DNA of 64,000 nucleotides from NCBI GenBank assembly GCA_036872755.1, contig JAVHNS010000005.1, forward strand, positions 868,001-932,000, given 5' to 3'. Position numbers and translations under genes: made by a program. This DNA is from Orbilia blumenaviensis (lineage: Eukaryota > Ascomycota > Orbiliomycetes > Orbiliales > Orbiliaceae). Positions 60,452 through 64,000 of this stretch are shown here, piece by piece. Position 1 is the first letter of the stretch; the number at the start of each line of letters is the position of its first letter. Below the pieces are notes generated by a model. The model saw only the letters and a list, made by a program, of their open reading frames with translations, was not told the DNA's origin and searched no databases.

Positions 60452-61879
60452 ATGGAAACATTACTGGTAGCCCCTGAGCTGACTATTTTTTCAGAAATTA
60501 CACGTCTTTGGGTGACCGTGACAGATTTGCTCAATAGCTGTCAGGATCTAGAGAAGACGGTAGTCAAAAATTTCCAATATCTTAGCAGTCTGGAAGATGA
60601 AGGTGATAGTTTAAGGGCAGAAAAAGACCGTTTGATAGAAGAAAGAGACAAACTAATAGCTGAAAGAGGCGGCCTGGACGGAGAAAAAGATAATTTAATA
60701 GCTAAAAAAAAAGAACTTATAATCGAAAGGGGGAGTCTGAAAGTTGAAAAAGAGAGTTTAACAAGTGAAAAAAAGAGTCTGGAGGTTGAAAAAGAGAGCC
60801 TGATAGTCGAACGGGATCGCTTAACAGTCGAAATAGAGAGCCTAGGAGCGGAAAGAAAGAGCCTAATAGTCGAAAAGGAGAACCTAGAGATTGAAAAAAA
60901 GGACCTGGAGGTTGAAAGAAGAAGTCTAGAGGTTGGAAGAAAGAGTCTGGAAGCTGAAAGAGAGAGCCTGGGGGTTGAAAGAAAGACCTTGGAAATTGAA
61001 GAAAAGAGGCTGGAGGTTGAAAGAGAGAGTCTGGAGGCTGGAAGAAAAGGTCTGAAAATTGAAAAAAAGGATCTAGAGGTTGGAAGAGAGAGTCTGGAGG
61101 TTGAAAAAAAGGACCTGGAAGTTGGAAGAAAAAGTCTGGAGGTTGAAAGAGAGAGCCTGAAGGTTGGAAGAAAGAGCTTGGAAATTGAAGAAAAGAGGCT
61201 GGAAATTGAAGAAAAGAGGCTGGAAGTTAAAGCGAACTTGATACTTGAAAAGGAGGACCTGATAGCCGAACGAGATCGCCTGACAGATGAAAAAAGGAGG
61301 CTGATAGCTGAACGGGACCTCCTGACGAAACAAAAGAGAGATCTTGAAATAGAAAAAGGGAACCTGACAACAGAGATAGGCGATTTGATAACAGACACGA
61401 ATGATTTGGTGGTACAAACGGAGTCCCTGATAACAGAAACGGACTTCCTGATAAGTCTAACGGAGTATCTTTTAACGGAATTGGTCGTTTTGATAAAGGA
61501 GAAAGATAATTTGATAGAAGAGACGAAACTTTGGAAACCGGAGAAGAAGAAGTTGATAGGAGAATATGATAAACTAATAGAAAAATACAATGGGTCGCTA
61601 GAAAAACAGAAGGAATTGAGAGGAAGGGAAAGGAAATTAAAATATGAGGGAAGCGAATTGAAAATTAGAGCAGAGAAACTGAGTAAAGAACAGGGTGAAA
61701 CGAAAATCAAATTGATACAACTGGAAGAAGAAAAATCGAGACTGGAAGAAGAAGTAGAAAGATTAAAGCGAGAAGCAGAAAAATCAAAACCATTATTAAA
61801 AGGTAACACGCACCTTGAAGAGTTAGGACAGGCTAAAAGGATCATCGGGGCATGGTATCGAATGCATTACAGGCCCTAA
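60452..61879 (+). CDS. Heptad-repeat coiled-coil protein
   Basis: Single exon, 475 aa from the ATG at 60452 (a GTG-started extension upstream was ignored). Residues 1-48 form an ordinary helical head (LTIFSEITRLWVTVTDLL). From about residue 50 to 340 the protein is an almost uninterrupted run of some forty 7-residue units of the form S/D-L-E-V-E-R/K-E/K (for example SLEVERESLKVGRKSLEIEE), each with one Leu. This predicts a very long leucine-zipper-type coiled coil or charged single helix, about 40 nm if fully extended. The C-terminal third is a less regular coiled coil ending GAWYRMHYRP. At DNA level it is a 21-bp minisatellite, so length should vary between strains. No motor, kinase or membrane domain. 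Confidence 0.78.
   Translation: METLLVAPELTIFSEITRLWVTVTDLLNSCQDLEKTVVKNFQYLSSLEDEGDSLRAEKDRLIEERDKLIAERGGLDGEKDNLIAKKKELIIERGSLKVEKESLTSEKKSLEVEKESLIVERDRLTVEIESLGAERKSLIVEKENLEIEKKDLEVERRSLEVGRKSLEAERESLGVERKTLEIEEKRLEVERESLEAGRKGLKIEKKDLEVGRESLEVEKKDLEVGRKSLEVERESLKVGRKSLEIEEKRLEIEEKRLEVKANLILEKEDLIAERDRLTDEKRRLIAERDLLTKQKRDLEIEKGNLTTEIGDLITDTNDLVVQTESLITETDFLISLTEYLLTELVVLIKEKDNLIEETKLWKPEKKKLIGEYDKLIEKYNGSLEKQKELRGRERKLKYEGSELKIRAEKLSKEQGETKIKLIQLEEEKSRLEEEVERLKREAEKSKPLLKGNTHLEELGQAKRIIGAWYRMHYRP
60600..61480 (+). repeat. Degenerate 21-bp coding minisatellite
   Basis: About forty head-to-tail units of 21 bp around a CTGGAGGTTGAAAGAGAGAG core; the most uniform block is near 60880-61215, decaying outward on both sides. 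Confidence 0.85.
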
Positions 61880-64000
61880 GGTATGTGGGCCTTGGGTTAA
61901 GAGCTTAAGGGACTTGTGGCAATACCATAGAGGAGCCTGTAACGATACCATAGAGGAGCCGGTGACTAACCAATAATTTCTCTCTATATAGGCTTCTGGC
62001 ACCACCAAAAAGAATCCTTCCGTAGCTTAACTACAGAGCAGCGAAAACAAAGGAAGGAACAGAACCAACAAAAACCAGCATAGGAGTCGATAAAGGGTCA
62101 AAAAGAACGCACCGCGCTGGTCGTTAGGTTGGTGGACCCTATTGTAATTTATATATATGCTTCGTAGTAGTCTTGGCCCGGCGCCCTCTTTATGGCGTCC
62201 CTATGGTACAGCTATAGCGCTAGAATGTTTTCGCTTATATTTCGGTCATTACAGCCTGCGTCCCTCTGAACTGGTTCGGATAGGTGAAAGGGCGTTATTC
62301 CCCGTAAGTTAGAGTTCCTATTTCTATCTTTTTGATAAAGCTCATCAGCATGTTACTTTGTAGGTTTCCTAGGGTTCAGATGATGGGAGCCGGGCTCACT
62401 CCTGGGCCATGCTGTAATTATTACAGGGTTCACGCAATGCTACTTCCATTTACTTCCCTTTGCATTCAACAACCCTTGATCTCCAGTACGCTCTAATTTC
62501 TAGTAAATACAAACTTTAGAGGCAGCACTAGGCCGCAGGAAACATGCTATACAGTGCCGCCCCACTAAGGAAACAGCGTTGTGCGACGTAAAGAAAACGA
62601 AAACATTTAAACACATATTAAAGAAGACCGATTCAAGATGCTAAATGATAATAAGATTAATATTAAACCGCATTGGCCATGATGTCAGCGCGCCGTATGA
62701 GCTGCCTAGTTGACGGACCGAATTTCGCAGACTTACCTAGCGGACACTGTATAGCTGGATTCCTAAATTTCCTACCTGGGTGAAATGGGGGGTTCTATTA
62801 CCTCCATCTGAGCTGCGTACTAACCGCGACGTCCTTAATTTTAAAATAAAATTTACAAACATTAAATAATAAATTAAGTTATTTTTCATAATCTATTTTT
62901 TATTTCATATTTCTCCTTGTTAAGCTGTGAGCCTAACGGCGATATAGCATTCTGGTCACGTGACAAGTCTTGAGAGCAATAGTTTGTCTCATGGCTTGGG
63001 GTTGAACGGATCCCCATCGACCCAGTACCACTGATCCACACACCACGTAATAACACACCGCTTTACTGAAAAGAGAAAAACAATGGTTATTTTCTTTTTC
63101 TTTTAAATAGTATCAATAATGTAGACCATTTGGATTCGGGCGGGGTTAGGTACTAAGCAGCTGGGCGGGGCAGCCTCAGCACAAAATTTGGTCGGATAAT
63201 GGTTCTCATCAACAATTTATTTTGTGTTGGCGCGCGATGCATGGTGATTTAATATCTGCACATGACAATCTGGAACTGGAACGGACCAAAGCTTAAAGTT
63301 TAAAAACAGCGATTACGCAAAAGCGAGGGTAGAAAGTTCATGGCCTGCTACAGATTCGATAAGTCTTCATTGTGGTGAAATGCAATGGATGGTTAATCAA
63401 AACGTTGGTTCTATAATTTTCCACCACCTACTACATGATTCCCCGCTTCATGCATATGCATATACCACATAGGATAGATCGTATGCATGAGACCTTTCAG
63501 GTATCAGAGTGGGTAACAGCCTATTTCAACTTAGTCTAGAAAAATTAATAATAGTATGCTAAAAAAAAAATGAAGAAGCGGGGAGGTTATATTAGAACCA
63601 AACGCTCCCTTTAGCCATACAATATGCCTCATGCTTCTTTGAAGTTCATGGAGCTGTCTATTTTGAGCTCAGGCCTTTTTTCTTCGGGTTAACAATCTGT
63701 GGTAGGATTGAGTATCTTTTTCTCTTTCAACGTTTTGTTTTTATATTTGATTGTTTTTTTTAAAGAGACGGATCTCGTGCTCCATCTCCAACACTGCTGA
63801 ATTGTAAATTTGTAAACTGTTAGCTTCCAACGAGGACAACAAGAAAATCCTTTAGACCACTACCACCCGAACTTCCCAAAACTTCCCAAAGTTTTAGGAC
63901 GGCTATAGCCTAAGAACCACAATGGGGGATTCCGAATGGGCGTGGCACCTGCCAGTGCAAGGTTAGAACCTTACTCAATGGGAATATGATTAAGAATTTC
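61880..64000. other. Terminal 2.1 kb, no supported gene
   Basis: No ORF above about 60 codons has support. It contains a 14-bp direct repeat in the coiled-coil gene trailer (CCATAGAGGAGCC near 61923 and 61949), AT-rich patches near 62840-62930 and 63540-63570, and an ACTTCCCAAA doublet near 63871. Confidence 0.5.

Noticed and set aside
60541..61845. 434-codon open frame on the minus strand, Ser/Phe/Leu-rich
   Set aside because: It is the mirror of the 21-bp repeat in the coiled-coil gene; its repetitive SRLSLS composition is what the reverse complement of the repeat must give.

Overview
The window reads as nuclear DNA of a filamentous ascomycete (Pezizomycotina). Genes are split by many short introns (mostly 46-115 nt, GTRNGT-type donors, CTRAY-like branch sites just before the acceptor). 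The recognisable families are also typical of that group: a Pth11-like fungal rhodopsin-domain protein, a DUF3074 protein, an AA12-type quinoprotein, a secreted globin-like GPI protein and a defunct copia-protease-like gene. Genus cannot be fixed from the sequence.

Layout. 0.2-4.5 kb: a 922-aa orphan with two pairs of CxxC knuckles and a convergent DUF3074 (START-like) gene. 6.1-9.7 kb: a secreted, GPI-anchored globin-like protein and, convergent with it, a secreted PQQ-type sugar dehydrogenase. 14.0-17.8 kb: a Ser/Thr/Pro-rich GPI cell-wall protein and a secreted Cys-rich protein with CBM1-like motifs. 19.2-25.7 kb: the rhodopsin-domain membrane protein, a peroxisomal (SKL-ending) crotonase and a 496-aa orphan. 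28.5-30.1 kb: a 12-TM MFS-like transporter. 35.8-40.8 kb: a YGR210C-type TGS GTPase with ten exons (two of them 10 and 23 nt), a divergent rhamnonolactonase-type amidohydrolase and a four-TM orphan. 45.6-46.1 kb: a small secreted Cys-rich protein. 49.8-52.5 kb: an F-box orphan and a 113-aa orphan. 55.4-61.9 kb: a secreted protein with an internal tandem duplication, the copia-protease-derived gene and a heptad-repeat coiled-coil gene.

Between these lie unusually long stretches (4.3, 5.6, 4.9 and 3.7 kb) with no gene I can support. They hold simple repeats, short incoherent ORFs, one 304-bp inverted-repeat element and a possible decayed gene. No operon-like or single-pathway cluster is evident. 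The common theme is secretion: about six products carry signal peptides, two of them GPI-anchored, suggesting an accessory, surface/secretome-rich region interspersed with a few housekeeping genes (GTPase, crotonase, lactonase).

Exon joins below were worked out by hand from splice motifs and reading-frame continuity. No RNA or homology search was available, and family names come from recalled sequence patterns.
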